A stretch of DNA of 64,000 nucleotides from Lachnospiraceae bacterium (GCA_029053015.1 JAIDHX010000035.1:124001-188000); one strand, 5' to 3'. Shown: positions 14,313 to 25,523, counted from the stretch's first letter. The notes: generated by a model not told the origin, from the sequence alone. Numbers and translations are program-made.

Positions 14313-16883
14313 ATGGATGACAATATTTTTGACAAGATTCAAAATGATGGTGAATATGATAAGGTTCATGTGGCAGATTTAAAGGAGACAATGGAAAGCT
14401 TCTACATAGATTATGCTATGAGTGTTATTGCATCCCGTGCTCTTCCTGATGTAAGAGACGGATTGAAGCCGGTACAGAGGCGTGTACTTTACTCCATGAT
14501 TGAACTGAACAATGGCCCCGACAAGCCGCATCGTAAAAGCGCGCGTATTGTCGGTGATACAATGGGTAAATATCACCCTCATGGCGACAGTTCTATTTAT
14601 GGTTCACTGGTAAATATGGCACAGGAATGGTCCACCCGTTATCCGCTCGTAGACGGTCATGGAAATTTTGGTTCCATGGATGGCGACGGCGCGGCGGCAA
14701 TGCGTTATACGGAAGCAAGATTGTCTAAAATTTCCATGGAACTGCTTGCTGACATCAATAAAGATACCGTAGAATTTGTACCTAATTTTGATGAAACAGA
14801 AAAAGAGCCTTCCGTGCTTCCCAGCCGTTATCCTAATCTTTTAGTAAACGGAACAACAGGTATTGCGGTAGGTATGGCAACCAATATACCGCCTCACAAT
14901 TTACGTGAAGTGGTAAAAGCAGTTGTCAAAATTATAGACAATCAGGTGGAAGAAAACAGAGATACTGCCATGGAAGAGATTCTTCAGATTGTCAAAGCGC
15001 CTGATTTTCCGACAGGTGGTCTGATTTTGGGAACCAGAGGAAGCGAAGAAGCATACAGAACTGGAAGAGGAAAGATACGTGTCCGCGCAGTCACCAATAT
15101 TGAGACGCTGCCAAATGGAAAAACCCAGATTATTGCCACTGAACTTCCTTATATGGTGAATAAGGCAAATTTGATTCAGAAAATAGCGGAACTGGTAAAA
15201 TTAAAGAAAATTGACGGTATTACGGATTTACGTGATGAATCTAACCGTGAAGGTGTCCGTGTCGTAATAGAATTACGAAGAGACGCCAATGCCAACGTTA
15301 TTTTGAATCAGCTGTATAAGCATACGCAGCTTCAGGATACCTTTGGTGTGATTATGCTTGCTTTGGTAAACAATGAGCCAAAGGTAATGAACCTTCTGGA
15401 TATGTTAAAGTATTATCTGGCTCACCAGAAGGATGTTGTAACCAGAAGGACAAAGTATGATTTAAATAAGGCAGAAGAAAGAGACCATATTTTACAAGGA
15501 TTGCTAAAGGCTCTGGATTTTATTGATGAAGTGATATCCATTATCAGAAGCAGCCAGAATGCGCAGATTGCAAAGGAACGCCTGATTGAAAGATTTGAGC
15601 TTTCTGATGCACAGGCACAGGCGATTGTAGATATGCGTCTGCGTGCATTGACAGGCTTGGAAAGAGAAAAGCTTGAAGATGAACACAAGGAATTGCAGAT
15701 TAAAATAAAAGAACTGACAGCAATTCTCGCAGATGAAAAGCTTTTGTTAGGCGTAATTAAAACAGAGATTATTGCTATTTCCGATAAGTTTGGAGATGAC
15801 AGAAGAAGTAAAATCGGTTATGACGAGTTTGATATTTCCATGGAGGATTTGATTCCGAAGGAAAATACTGTAATTGCCATGACAAGGCTTGGTTATATCA
15901 AGCGTATGGCAGTAGATAATTTTAAATCCCAGAACCGCGGCGGCAAAGGAATTAAAGGGATGCAGACAATCGATGAGGATTATATAGAAGATCTTCTGAT
16001 GATGACCACTCATCATTACCTGAATTTCTTTACCAACCAGGGACGTGTTTACAGGTTAAAGGCTTATGAAATACCTGAGGCGGGCAGAACTGCAAGAGGT
16101 ACTGCAATTATTAACCTGCTGCAGCTTAACCCGGGAGAAAAAATAACGGCTATGATACCGATTCGGGATTACTGTGAAGAAAAAAATCTCTTTATGGTAA
16201 CCAAGAAGGGTATTGTAAAGAAAACATCCCTGATGGAATACAGTAACATCCGTAAAACAGGTCTTTCTGCCATGGTTTTAAGGGAAGATGATGAGCTGAT
16301 AGAAGTCAAAACGACTGATAAAAACAGCGAAATTTTCCTTGTCACAAAACAGGGAATGTGTATCAGATTTAAGGAAACCGATGTGCGTGCAACGGGACGT
16401 AATACGATGGGTGTAATCGGTATGAACCTGTCGGACGGGGATGAAATAATCGGTATGCAGTTACAAAGTCAGGGAGATTCCCTGCTCATTGTATCGGAGC
16501 TTGGTCTTGGAAAACGTACCTTCCTTGATGAATTTACTTTGCAGAGACGTGGCGGCAAGGGCGTAAAATGTTATAAAATTACTGAAAAAGCAGGCGATGT
16601 TGTAGGCGTCAAAGCGGTAAATGATGACCATGAAATTATGATGATTACAACAGAAGGCATTATCATTCAGCTTAGAGTAGATGGTATTTCTAAGCTGGGA
16701 CGTATTACTTCCGGTGTTAAGCTGATTAATCTTGATAAAGGCGTCAAAGTAGCGCAGATTGCAAAAGTCAGGGAAAAAGTTTCGGACGGCAATCAGGAAT
16801 TTGAAAATATAGAAGATGCTTTAGACGAAATACCGGAAGAAAATGAAGAAGTAACGCTTCCTGTAGAAGAGGAAGAAGAATAA
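14313..16883 (+). CDS. gyrA: DNA gyrase subunit A
   Basis: [59 protein letters not shown]. Confidence 0.97.
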   Translation: MDDNIFDKIQNDGEYDKVHVADLKETMESFYIDYAMSVIASRALPDVRDGLKPVQRRVLYSMIELNNGPDKPHRKSARIVGDTMGKYHPHGDSSIYGSLVNMAQEWSTRYPLVDGHGNFGSMDGDGAAAMRYTEARLSKISMELLADINKDTVEFVPNFDETEKEPSVLPSRYPNLLVNGTTGIAVGMATNIPPHNLREVVKAVVKIIDNQVEENRDTAMEEILQIVKAPDFPTGGLILGTRGSEEAYRTGRGKIRVRAVTNIETLPNGKTQIIATELPYMVNKANLIQKIAELVKLKKIDGITDLRDESNREGVRVVIELRRDANANVILNQLYKHTQLQDTFGVIMLALVNNEPKVMNLLDMLKYYLAHQKDVVTRRTKYDLNKAEERDHILQGLLKALDFIDEVISIIRSSQNAQIAKERLIERFELSDAQAQAIVDMRLRALTGLEREKLEDEHKELQIKIKELTAILADEKLLLGVIKTEIIAISDKFGDDRRSKIGYDEFDISMEDLIPKENTVIAMTRLGYIKRMAVDNFKSQNRGGKGIKGMQTIDEDYIEDLLMMTTHHYLNFFTNQGRVYRLKAYEIPEAGRTARGTAIINLLQLNPGEKITAMIPIRDYCEEKNLFMVTKKGIVKKTSLMEYSNIRKTGLSAMVLREDDELIEVKTTDKNSEIFLVTKQGMCIRFKETDVRATGRNTMGVIGMNLSDGDEIIGMQLQSQGDSLLIVSELGLGKRTFLDEFTLQRRGGKGVKCYKITEKAGDVVGVKAVNDDHEIMMITTEGIIIQLRVDGISKLGRITSGVKLINLDKGVKVAQIAKVREKVSDGNQEFENIEDALDEIPEENEEVTLPVEEEEE

Positions 16884-16891
16884 GAAATATA

Positions 16892-16935
16892 AAAACCGCT
16901 TCACAATTTCAGAAAAACGTGAAGCGGTTTTTTAT
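16892..16935. terminator. Bidirectional rho-independent terminator between gyrA and the convergent chemoreceptor gene
   Basis: AAAACCGCTTCAC...GTGAAGCGGTTTTTT inverted repeat with T/A tracts on both sides. Confidence 0.85.
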
Positions 16936-16948
16936 ATGAAAACATTTT

Positions 16949-18343
16949 TTAACTTATTTGTGTCATTTCATTATCCCCTGTGTTTTTTACAACTTCACGC
17001 AGAGAAGCAATGGACTTTTTGAAACGATTGTAAGCTTCATAAGCAAGATTGAAATGCCGCAGGGCTTCTTCCCTGTCACCTTTGTCTTTTGCATACCAGG
17101 AATCACAAGCATATTTATGAATATCTTCATGGTCTTTTACAACTTGTTTAAAGGCAGCTGACCCTGTAATGCGACTGTCATTTTGCTTTTCAATCCATTT
17201 TCCGAGCTTGCATCCTTTAGGATTGTTTAACTGCTCAATCTTCAGATTTTCAAAATCTGCCAGATTGTTATATACACGCCATGTAAAAATTAAGTGGTCT
17301 ACTTCGAATATGGTCATCCAGTCCAAAGTAGAAAGCAAGGAATTCTTTCTTGCCATATCACTTCTTGACTTGTCCACATCCCGGGATATCTGATAGAGAT
17401 GCCCGCCGGTAGTTACACATTCTTCTGATAAAGTTTTGTAACTGTCCGCTATGGAATCTATGGAAGAAACAAAAGAGCGTGTCAAGGAAGACTGCGTATT
17501 GATTTCTTCATAAATGCCATCAATTTCATTACTGATATCATTTAACTGCTCCGTAATGGTATCCATTTCCCCTACGGATTTGTGTACACTTTCATTTCCT
17601 TCCTGAAGCTGCCTTGTGGTAGAATTGACTGCTTCGGAAATAGCGGAAATCCCTTCCATCAATTCTGCCACATACTTTACTACATCTTCTGCGGAAGAAG
17701 TGGTGTTGGAAGAAAGATCCTTTATCTGGTTGGCAACGACAGCAAATCCTTTGCCGGCTTCTCCTGCTCTTGCCGCTTCAATGGAAGCATTTAAGGCAAG
17801 CAGTCCGCTCTTTTGCGCAATTTTTTTAACCATATCCAGAATTTCATTTATCTTAATTGCCTTTTCTTTAAAATTGGATATCTGGTCATTTATCTTCAGA
17901 ATTTGTTCTGAGGAACCATCCACAATACGTATACTGGAATTCATATCTTCAATACAATGGTAAGCAGTTTCAATCACACTGTGAGAATTGCTCTGTATTT
18001 TTTCCACGGAAGACTGAATATTTTGAATGGAATCTCCCAAATCCTGGCTGGAGCCGCGCATATCGTTGATAGCAGCAGTCTGTGAATTTACCTGTTCAAT
18101 CATTTCTTTTACGCAGGAACTGTCACCAATTTTTGTCATGGAATTATTTAAACGCATAACAAAATTATTGTTAGACTTTAAAAAAGATAAAACGACAGCA
18201 TTAAATTTTTCGCCAAGTTCTTTATTATGGAAAGCGGTAACGTCAACGGAGGAAGTGTCGCCTGCTATGACCTTTTCCATACATTCCATTAAAAGTGCAT
18301 TATCTTCTTCATAAAAGGTATTCATATTTTTTTTGCGGAACAT
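16949..18343 (-). CDS. Soluble methyl-accepting chemotaxis protein with C-terminal CZB (chemoreceptor zinc-binding) domain
   Basis: Signalling core LALNASIEAARAGEAGKGFAVVANQIKDLSSNT; C-terminal VDHLIFTWRVYNNL...GCKLGKWIEK...VKDHEDIH. RBS GGAGG before the ATG at 18343. Confidence 0.88.
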   Translation of the reverse strand: MFRKKNMNTFYEEDNALLMECMEKVIAGDTSSVDVTAFHNKELGEKFNAVVLSFLKSNNNFVMRLNNSMTKIGDSSCVKEMIEQVNSQTAAINDMRGSSQDLGDSIQNIQSSVEKIQSNSHSVIETAYHCIEDMNSSIRIVDGSSEQILKINDQISNFKEKAIKINEILDMVKKIAQKSGLLALNASIEAARAGEAGKGFAVVANQIKDLSSNTTSSAEDVVKYVAELMEGISAISEAVNSTTRQLQEGNESVHKSVGEMDTITEQLNDISNEIDGIYEEINTQSSLTRSFVSSIDSIADSYKTLSEECVTTGGHLYQISRDVDKSRSDMARKNSLLSTLDWMTIFEVDHLIFTWRVYNNLADFENLKIEQLNNPKGCKLGKWIEKQNDSRITGSAAFKQVVKDHEDIHKYACDSWYAKDKGDREEALRHFNLAYEAYNRFKKSIASLREVVKNTGDNEMTQIS

Positions 18344-18449
18344 AAGGCATCCTCCTAATCTGAAATATATAAAGTGAACTATGTTATAAGAAGATAATAG
18401 CACATCTTGTACAAATTTACTATATTTTTAAGAAAAATAATGTAAGCAT

Positions 18450-19256
18450 TTACAAAATAAATTTGTCAATTACTTCAACCAGCCCGTCTTCATTATTGGA
18501 CTTGGTTATGTAGTCCGCAACTGCTTTTACTTCCTCTCTGGCATTTGCCATGGCAACGCCGATACCGGCATATTCTACCATGGTCACGTCATTATAGCCG
18601 TCACCGCAGCAGATAACATTTTCCTTTTTTAAACCGACTATTTCCAGCATACGGTTTAGCGAAAAAGCTTTGTCTATATTTTTGGGCATAATTTCTATAA
18701 AAAATGGTTCTGAGCGGTAGATGCTTAAAATACCTTCAAATTTTTCCTGAAGTATTGCGGTCAGCTTTTCTGCCTTTTCAGGAGGAGCCGTCATAAGACA
18801 TTTATTGACGTCAAAATCAATAAAATGAAGAAAATCGTCTACTTCCCTGACAGGCATCCCATTGATACGGGCTTCCAGTTCTATATATTCATCAATTCCC
18901 GTTCCGGATACCACATAATCGCCGCAGTAGGTAATCAGGCCGCAGCCGTTTTCTTCGGCAAAATGATATATTTTAGGAAGAATAAACCGGGGAAGCGTCT
19001 GTTGGTATATAATGTTTCCCGTGCGGCAATTGATAATCCTTGCGCCGTTGAAGGAAAGCAGATAACCGCCATATTTTTCAAGTGCAAGCTCTTTGGCATA
19101 TTTCATCATGCCCGGTGAAGGTCTTCCGGATGCGAGTATAATAATATGTCCATTCTCCTGCATCATCATAAGACTTTTTTTAGTTTCCGGTGTAATTATC
19201 TTGTCTGAGTTTGTAAGAGTACCGTCTATGTCGAGTACCAGTATTTTTTGATTCAT
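18450..19256 (-). CDS. Cof-type HAD-superfamily hydrolase
   Basis: LVLDIDGTLTNSDKII; VICCGDGYNDVTMVEYAGIGVAMANA. Confidence 0.92.
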   Translation of the reverse strand: MNQKILVLDIDGTLTNSDKIITPETKKSLMMMQENGHIIILASGRPSPGMMKYAKELALEKYGGYLLSFNGARIINCRTGNIIYQQTLPRFILPKIYHFAEENGCGLITYCGDYVVSGTGIDEYIELEARINGMPVREVDDFLHFIDFDVNKCLMTAPPEKAEKLTAILQEKFEGILSIYRSEPFFIEIMPKNIDKAFSLNRMLEIVGLKKENVICCGDGYNDVTMVEYAGIGVAMANAREEVKAVADYITKSNNEDGLVEVIDKFIL

Positions 19257-19370
19257 TATAATCCTCACATTCTGGTTGTTTTTATATTGTAATAACCGTG
19301 TATTTTATGATTATCTTGAGTGTATCACAAATAGCGTCATATAAAAAGTATTTATTTCCTTTTGTTGTTG

Positions 19371-19398
19371 TTGACATATTCCGATAAGTTGGTATAAC
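19371..19398 (+). promoter_or_regulatory. Predicted SigA promoter of the zinc-ribbon/propeller gene
   Basis: TTGACA (19371-19376) - 16 nt - TATAAC (19393-19398). Confidence 0.6.
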
Positions 19399-19450
19399 AT
19401 GAATGTAACGTTAAAATGGTGATAAAATCTATTTTTATGGAGGATTCGAT

Positions 19451-21070
19451 ATGTTTTGTAACCAATGTGGAAAACCGCTTCCGGAAGGCGCTGCATTTTG
19501 TCCGGAATGCGGGGCAGTAAGGGAAACAGAACCGGAAGCTGTAAAAGAAAGTGCGGCAAAAACAGAGCCGGAACAGATTTCTGCTCCGATGCAGAATATG
19601 GCATTTAATCCAATTCCTGCAGAAAATAAGGAAAAACAGAAAAAGAAAGGTTTTCCTTTTAAAATTTTAGTTCCCGCTGCAGTTGTCTTTGCTGTATTGG
19701 TTGCCATATTGGTTATTTTTCTTACAGCCGGCAGAAAGACGGGCATGGATACCTATGCTGACAAGAAGGATTATATAGAGACTTTCATAAGCTTTGAAAA
19801 CGGAATGTATGAGGGAGAGGTATCGTCTTACCGGGGTTTGGGCAATGGAGAAAAATCTATTTTTGTCTATGCGGAAGATACTGCCTTATATTACATGAAA
19901 TCTGATTTGGAACCTAAACTGATAGCGGAAGGATATATTGGTACTTATGCTGTCAGTTATACGGGTGAGTATATCGCTTATGTTCTGGCTGACAGTATGA
20001 TGGAAGGTGATTTGTATTTATACTGCGTGAAAGATGGCAAAATAACGCAGATTGATACCGATGTATTTCCCGGCTATATTTGTCTTTCTCCCGAAGGAAA
20101 GGCAATTGCTTATCTGAAAAATTATGAATCTTATACGGAGAACGACCTTTATATTGGCGGCGTCGGCATCAAAAATCAGAAGGTAGACGATGACGGAAGT
20201 ATGCCGGTTGCTATTTCTAACAACGGCAAAATCTTCTATTATATAGATGACAGCAGTAAGCTTTATATCTATAATGGCAAAAATTCTGAAAAGGTTTCTT
20301 CCAGTGGGTGTAGTAATTTCTTTGTCAACAAGGACGTATCGGAGATTTTATATACCAAGGACGGAAAAACTTATTACCATACGCCAAAGATGGAAGACCC
20401 CGTTAAAATTTCCAATGAGGAATTGTACAGTGTTGTTCTGCCTGAAAATGTAATTTCTTTTGAAGATGTCCGTATAGGCAGTACGATAGTGGGCGTTAAG
20501 TCTTTTAAGGGCGGTGTCCTTGAGCTGTCAGATGGTTTGTACTGGTTTAACGATAAAGGTACTGACACTATAAAAATCTGTTCCACAATATATGATTATA
20601 AATTATCAGGTGACGGTAAATCCATATTGTTTATCAAGAGCGGTGATTTGTATAAGATTAAGAAAATCGGCGATAATATGGAGGCTGAACTGCTCTATGA
20701 TGAAAAATATGTAGATTATGTAGTAGCGAGCGATGATTTATCCAAAATATATATTGTAGTGGAAGAAGAAGAGCTTCTGTATTTAAAGGGTAAGAATAAG
20801 ACAGAGAGAATTACAAACGATTTGTCTCAGGATGATTATTATTCTTATATTATCGCTTATAACGAAGATATGAAAAAAATATTTTTTATAGAAAATGATA
20901 CACTCTACTATGCCGGTACAAATGCCAAGTCAAAGGTAAAGGTTATGGAAGATGTATATATTGTAGGAAGAATATTAAATATGGTGGTCTTTGTTAAAGA
21001 TGACGATGATGTAGATATTGGTTATTATATGAACAGTAAAGAGCCTGTACGTATATATGAAGCAGAGTAA
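19451..21070 (+). CDS. Zinc-ribbon, single-TM protein with large extracytoplasmic beta-propeller-like (TolB/WD40-like) region
   Basis: MFCNQCGKPLPEGAAFCPECGAV; TM FKILVPAAVVFAVLVAILVIFLTAG; repeated ..YISLSPEGKAIAYL../..LSGDGKSILFIKSGDLYKI.. blades. Confidence 0.7.
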   Translation: MFCNQCGKPLPEGAAFCPECGAVRETEPEAVKESAAKTEPEQISAPMQNMAFNPIPAENKEKQKKKGFPFKILVPAAVVFAVLVAILVIFLTAGRKTGMDTYADKKDYIETFISFENGMYEGEVSSYRGLGNGEKSIFVYAEDTALYYMKSDLEPKLIAEGYIGTYAVSYTGEYIAYVLADSMMEGDLYLYCVKDGKITQIDTDVFPGYICLSPEGKAIAYLKNYESYTENDLYIGGVGIKNQKVDDDGSMPVAISNNGKIFYYIDDSSKLYIYNGKNSEKVSSSGCSNFFVNKDVSEILYTKDGKTYYHTPKMEDPVKISNEELYSVVLPENVISFEDVRIGSTIVGVKSFKGGVLELSDGLYWFNDKGTDTIKICSTIYDYKLSGDGKSILFIKSGDLYKIKKIGDNMEAELLYDEKYVDYVVASDDLSKIYIVVEEEELLYLKGKNKTERITNDLSQDDYYSYIIAYNEDMKKIFFIENDTLYYAGTNAKSKVKVMEDVYIVGRILNMVVFVKDDDDVDIGYYMNSKEPVRIYEAE

Positions 21071-21075
21071 AAAAG

Positions 21076-21106
21076 CAGCCCGGATTGATAGATTCCGGGC
21101 TGTTTT
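21076..21106 (+). terminator. Rho-independent terminator after the propeller gene
   Basis: CAGCCCGGA ttgatagat TCCGGGCTG TTTT. Confidence 0.75.
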
Positions 21107-21124
21107 AAAGAAAGGCGGGATTAC

Positions 21125-21691
21125 ATGGAAAATAAGGAAGAAATAGAAAAAATAAAGAAAGAGGCATATGCAGCGGCAAAGGAAATCCTTGACATAGCAG
21201 GGCTGGAAAGAGATTCTCTTTTTGTGGTCGGCTGTTCCAGCAGCGAGGCGGGAGGCAGCCTGATAGGATCTTCTTCCAGTCCTGAAATTGCCGACGCCAT
21301 ATTCAAAAGTATTTACAGCGCTGTATCGGAAAAAGGCGTCTATCTGGCGGCACAATGCTGTGAGCATTTGAACCGGGCGCTGATTTTGGAGAAGGAAGCA
21401 GCAAAAAAATACGGTTATGAACTTGTCAATGTAATGCCCCAGCCAAAGGCAGGGGGCTCCTTTGCAACGGCAGCATGGAAGCATTTTAAGGAACCGGCAG
21501 CAGTAGAACATATAAAAGCGGACGCCGGAATGGACATCGGGGATACGCTTATCGGCATGCACTTGAAGGACGTGGCAGTACCTGTCAGAATTCAAACAAA
21601 AAAGATAGGAGAGGCGCATGTGGTGTGCGCCAGAACCCGCGCAAAATTTATTGGCGGAGAACGGGCGGCTTACAATGAAGCATTGTTATAA
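21125..21691 (+). CDS. ywlG: TIGR01440/YwlG (DUF436) family protein
   Basis: VVGCSSSEAGGSLIGSSSSPEIADAIF; LAAQCCEHLNRALILE; AGGSFATAAW. Confidence 0.85.
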   Translation: MENKEEIEKIKKEAYAAAKEILDIAGLERDSLFVVGCSSSEAGGSLIGSSSSPEIADAIFKSIYSAVSEKGVYLAAQCCEHLNRALILEKEAAKKYGYELVNVMPQPKAGGSFATAAWKHFKEPAAVEHIKADAGMDIGDTLIGMHLKDVAVPVRIQTKKIGEAHVVCARTRAKFIGGERAAYNEALL

Positions 21692-23063
21692 AGAAGAAAA
21701 AGATAAAATAAGGGCAGATAAGACCATTCTGCTTCCCGAAAAGGTAAAATATATTATCGATACCATACAGTCTGCAGGGTTTGAAGCGTATGCAGTGGGA
21801 GGCTGTATACGGGACAGCATCCTTAAAAGAGAGCCTGATGACTGGGACATCACAACTTCCGCAAAGCCGGAAGAAATAAAAGCTCTTTTTAAACGCACCA
21901 TAGATACCGGCATCCAACATGGAACGGTAACCGTAATGCTGGAAAAAGAGGGCTTTGAGGTTACTACCTATCGTGTTGACGGTCAGTATGAGGACGGAAG
22001 GCATCCAAAAGAGGTATCCTTTACCGCCAGTCTGACAGAGGATTTAAAAAGACGTGATTTTACCATAAACGCCATGGCGTATAACGCAAAAGACGGACTG
22101 GTTGATATCTTTGGCGGTATGGAGGATTTGGAAAAAGGCATTATCCGCTGTGTGGGAAACCCCATGGAAAGATTTGGAGAAGATGCACTCCGCATGATGC
22201 GTGCTGTCCGCTTTTCAGCCCAGCTGGGGTATACAATAGAGGAAAACACAAAGAGAGCCATTAAGGAGCTTGCACCGACATTGCATCTGATAAGTGCAGA
22301 ACGGATTTTGGTGGAGTTGACAAAGCTTTTGCTTTCTCCAAATCCGGACTATCTCCGCATAGCATATGACGTTGGTGTCACAAGTGTTTTTTTCCCGGAA
22401 TGGGACAGAGCGATGGAAACGCCGCAAAATCACCCACACCATTGTTACAGCGTGGGAGAGCATATTTTGCATTCGTTATTGGAAATTCCGCCGGATAAGG
22501 TTTTACGCTTTGCCATGCTTTTTCACGATATTGCAAAGCCTGTGACAATGGAAATAGATGACAAAGGTGTCACACATTTTCACGGACATGCCAAAATCGG
22601 AGAGGAAATGAGCTGCACCATTTTAAAACGTTTCCGTATGGACAACGATACGATAAATAAAGTGAGCAGACTGGTTCTGTACCACGATTACATTAATGGT
22701 GTGACGCCTGATAAAAAAATCGTACGCCGCGCCGTCAATAAAATCGGAGCGGATTTATTTCCTTCCCTGCTTCTGGTAAGCAGGGCGGATATCCTGGCGC
22801 AGAGCAGTTATATGCAAAAGGAGAAGCTTGAAAATCTGAAGGCATGGGAGGATTGTTATCAGGAAATCGTGCAGGCAGGGGAATGCATTTCTCTAAAAGA
22901 CCTTGCCGTAAGCGGAAAAGATTTGATAAATGCCGGTCTTAAACCGGGAAAAGAGCTTGGCAGTATTTTGGACAGCCTGCTTTCGGAGGTATTGGAAAAT
23001 CCCGAGAAAAACACAAGAGATTATCTGCTTTCCCGCGCACTTAAAACTGCTTCAGAACCCTAA
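21675..23063 (+). CDS. cca: CCA tRNA nucleotidyltransferase (polyA polymerase family) with HD domain (start corrected from 21618)
   Basis: AYAVGGCIRDSILKREPDDWDITTSAKPEEI; RRDFTINAMAYN; HDIAKP. Overlaps the ywlG stop. Confidence 0.9.
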   Translation: MKHCYKEEKDKIRADKTILLPEKVKYIIDTIQSAGFEAYAVGGCIRDSILKREPDDWDITTSAKPEEIKALFKRTIDTGIQHGTVTVMLEKEGFEVTTYRVDGQYEDGRHPKEVSFTASLTEDLKRRDFTINAMAYNAKDGLVDIFGGMEDLEKGIIRCVGNPMERFGEDALRMMRAVRFSAQLGYTIEENTKRAIKELAPTLHLISAERILVELTKLLLSPNPDYLRIAYDVGVTSVFFPEWDRAMETPQNHPHHCYSVGEHILHSLLEIPPDKVLRFAMLFHDIAKPVTMEIDDKGVTHFHGHAKIGEEMSCTILKRFRMDNDTINKVSRLVLYHDYINGVTPDKKIVRRAVNKIGADLFPSLLLVSRADILAQSSYMQKEKLENLKAWEDCYQEIVQAGECISLKDLAVSGKDLINAGLKPGKELGSILDSLLSEVLENPEKNTRDYLLSRALKTASEP

Positions 23064-23125
23064 CATACTTTTTCATGATATCTCATATGATAGTTTAGAA
23101 CCTCAAAAAGAGGTGTAACTAACGT

Positions 23126-24139
23126 ATGGGAGGAATCAGAGTGAACGACAGAGCCGTTGGTTTATTGGACCATTATGACATAGAAGTGCTTCATACCAGA
23201 AAGGGCAGGGGCGCTATTCTTTGTGATACAGACAAGGGGTGTCTGATTTTTAAGGAATATACCGGAAATCCGGAAAAAATAAAGGTGCAGAACAGGCTGT
23301 TGGAGCAGGTTCTTTCGTCAGAAACCATTCCCGTAGAGCAGATTCTGAAGACAAAGGAAGAAGAGCTTCTGACAGAGGATTTAGATGGAAAGAAATATAT
23401 CCTTAAAACCTATTTTGAAAGCAGGGAATGTAATATCCATGATGCGGAAGAATGTAAAGAAGCGGTTAAAACTCTGGCAGGGCTTCACAAGGTTATGTGT
23501 CTGCAAAAAGAAGAAATTGACGCATACGGGTTGTCCGTCTTTTCACTGGGCAGGGAATATGAAAAGCATAATAAGGAGTTGAGAAAGGTTTGGCGGTATC
23601 TTCGGGGAAAGAGCCAAAAATCTTTCTTTGAGACGACGCTTTTGCATCGGTATGACTATTATCTTGCCCAGGCATTGGAAGTAACAGAAGATTGGAAGGC
23701 ATTTGCAATAGACGCTGATTTGGAGTATATTAAAGAGCAGGGAATGTTCTGTCACGGAGATTATCAGTACCACAATATCATCAGAACAGGAGACCGTTTT
23801 GCTATAATAAACTTTGAGAAGTGTCTGCCGGATAATCCTGTCAGGGACTTATACCTTTTTATGAGGAAGCTTCTGGAGAAAAGCAACTGGTCGCAAAAGC
23901 TTGGTGACAGCCTTTTGGAAGCATATAGCAGCGTCCGTCCATTGTCGGCGCGTTCCTTTGTGGAATTGTACTACAGGTTTTCCTATCCGGAAAAATTCTG
24001 GAAGATTGTAAATTTTTATTTTAATTCGGGAAAAGCGTGGATTCCTGACAGAAACTGCGAAAAACTGGATATACTGTCGGGGCAGGAGAAAGAAAAACAG
24101 GCTTTTTTGGAGGCGGTGTTCAGGACGGTTTCACCGTAA
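23126..24139 (+). CDS. CotS-family spore coat protein (aminoglycoside-phosphotransferase-like fold)
   Basis: FCHGDYQYHNIIRTGDRFAIINFEKCLPDNPVRDLYLFMRKLLEKSNW typical of CotS/YsxE-type proteins. Confidence 0.75.
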   Translation: MGGIRVNDRAVGLLDHYDIEVLHTRKGRGAILCDTDKGCLIFKEYTGNPEKIKVQNRLLEQVLSSETIPVEQILKTKEEELLTEDLDGKKYILKTYFESRECNIHDAEECKEAVKTLAGLHKVMCLQKEEIDAYGLSVFSLGREYEKHNKELRKVWRYLRGKSQKSFFETTLLHRYDYYLAQALEVTEDWKAFAIDADLEYIKEQGMFCHGDYQYHNIIRTGDRFAIINFEKCLPDNPVRDLYLFMRKLLEKSNWSQKLGDSLLEAYSSVRPLSARSFVELYYRFSYPEKFWKIVNFYFNSGKAWIPDRNCEKLDILSGQEKEKQAFLEAVFRTVSP

Positions 24140-24194
24140 GTTTAAGTACAAGGATGTAAAGCAGCCGCATGAAAATGGCGGTTACAGGAAAGGC

Positions 24195-25523
24195 ATGGCT
24201 ATTTATATGAAGTACGGAAAAGAGAAAAGAAAGAGATTTGCCGTAGTCTTGGGGCTTCTTTGTATGCTTCTTGCGGCGGGCTGCTCTTTTAAAAAGAATC
24301 AAAAGGAGACAAATCCGGAGAATACGCAGGGCTCTGATACCGGATTTATTCTTACGGGTCCGGGGAGCTTTGACTCGGCAGATACGGCAGTGGTGGTCAG
24401 AATTGACAAAGAAGAAGAGAAAATTACGTTTCTGAATCTGATAATAAACAGAAACTATACCCTGCAATATGACGGCACGACTGTTTTTTCCGATAAATAC
24501 GGACAGTCCATGTCGCTGGAGCAGATACGGGAAGGGGATATTGTAGACGTTACTTTTTTAAAGAGTAAAAAAAGGCTGGCAACGCTTACCATATCCGGCG
24601 ATAGCTGGACTACCGCGGATATCAGCCGCTATCAGTTTGATGTGGTAAGCCATGATGTCACCATCGGCAATGAGGTTTATAAGGTAACTGAAAATACAAA
24701 GATTTTCTCCAATGGGGAGGAAATCGAAATGATGGATTTAAACAGTGCGGATATTCTTACCTTTAATGGAATCGGAAATACGGTGCACAGCATCGTTGTG
24801 GAAAAAGGACACGGTTACCTGCGCCTTAGCGGTGATGAAAATTTTATCGGCGGCTGGATTGAAGTCGGACAGAATATTATTTACCAGATTACGGAGGATA
24901 TGCTGCTTACCGTTCCGGAGGGCAGCTATCAGGTGTTAATCAGTACAAAGGGCGGCGGCGGTACCAAAAGCGTCATTATAAACAGGAATACAGAGGTTAC
25001 GCTGGATATCGGCGATTTGGAAATAGAAGCGCCGCAGTACGGGCAGGTTTTGTTCGCCATGTCGCCTTCCTCTGCGAGTCTGTATGTAGATGGAAATTTG
25101 GTAGATACCAGTCTTCCGGTTACTTTGGAATATGGTATCCATCAGTTGATGGCAAGAGCGGACGGTTACAGTACGGTTACCAGTTACCTGAAGGTTGCGC
25201 AGGAATCGGCAGGTGTTGACATCACGCTGGATTTAGAAAAAGATGATGAGGAAGAAGAGGAGGATAACAAGGAAACGGTATCTTCCGGCAACGGTACGAC
25301 AACGGCAAGCTATTATCAGGTTTATATCGATGCGCCCGAAGGAGCTGAGGTTTATCTGGACGGCAACTATATCGGCATCTGCCCCATAAGCTTTAAAAAG
25401 GTAGAAGGTCCGCATGTCATTACGCTGCGCAGGACAGGCTATGAGACGAGAAGCTATACGATACAGGTGGATGGTGAAGACAAGGATATCAGCTATTCCT
25501 TTGCGGAATTGTCGGCAAACTGA
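24195..25523 (+). CDS. Lipoprotein with PEGA domain(s)
   Basis: Lipobox LAAGC in MLLAAGCSFKKN; PEGA repeats APEGAEVYLDGNYIGICPISFKKVEGPHVITLRRTGYETRSYTIQV. Confidence 0.8.
   Translation: MAIYMKYGKEKRKRFAVVLGLLCMLLAAGCSFKKNQKETNPENTQGSDTGFILTGPGSFDSADTAVVVRIDKEEEKITFLNLIINRNYTLQYDGTTVFSDKYGQSMSLEQIREGDIVDVTFLKSKKRLATLTISGDSWTTADISRYQFDVVSHDVTIGNEVYKVTENTKIFSNGEEIEMMDLNSADILTFNGIGNTVHSIVVEKGHGYLRLSGDENFIGGWIEVGQNIIYQITEDMLLTVPEGSYQVLISTKGGGGTKSVIINRNTEVTLDIGDLEIEAPQYGQVLFAMSPSSASLYVDGNLVDTSLPVTLEYGIHQLMARADGYSTVTSYLKVAQESAGVDITLDLEKDDEEEEEDNKETVSSGNGTTTASYYQVYIDAPEGAEVYLDGNYIGICPISFKKVEGPHVITLRRTGYETRSYTIQVDGEDKDISYSFAELSAN

Noticed and set aside
20975-21619. 214-aa minus-strand ORF
   Set aside because: Antisense to the propeller 3' end and the YwlG gene; spans a terminator and has no domain signal.
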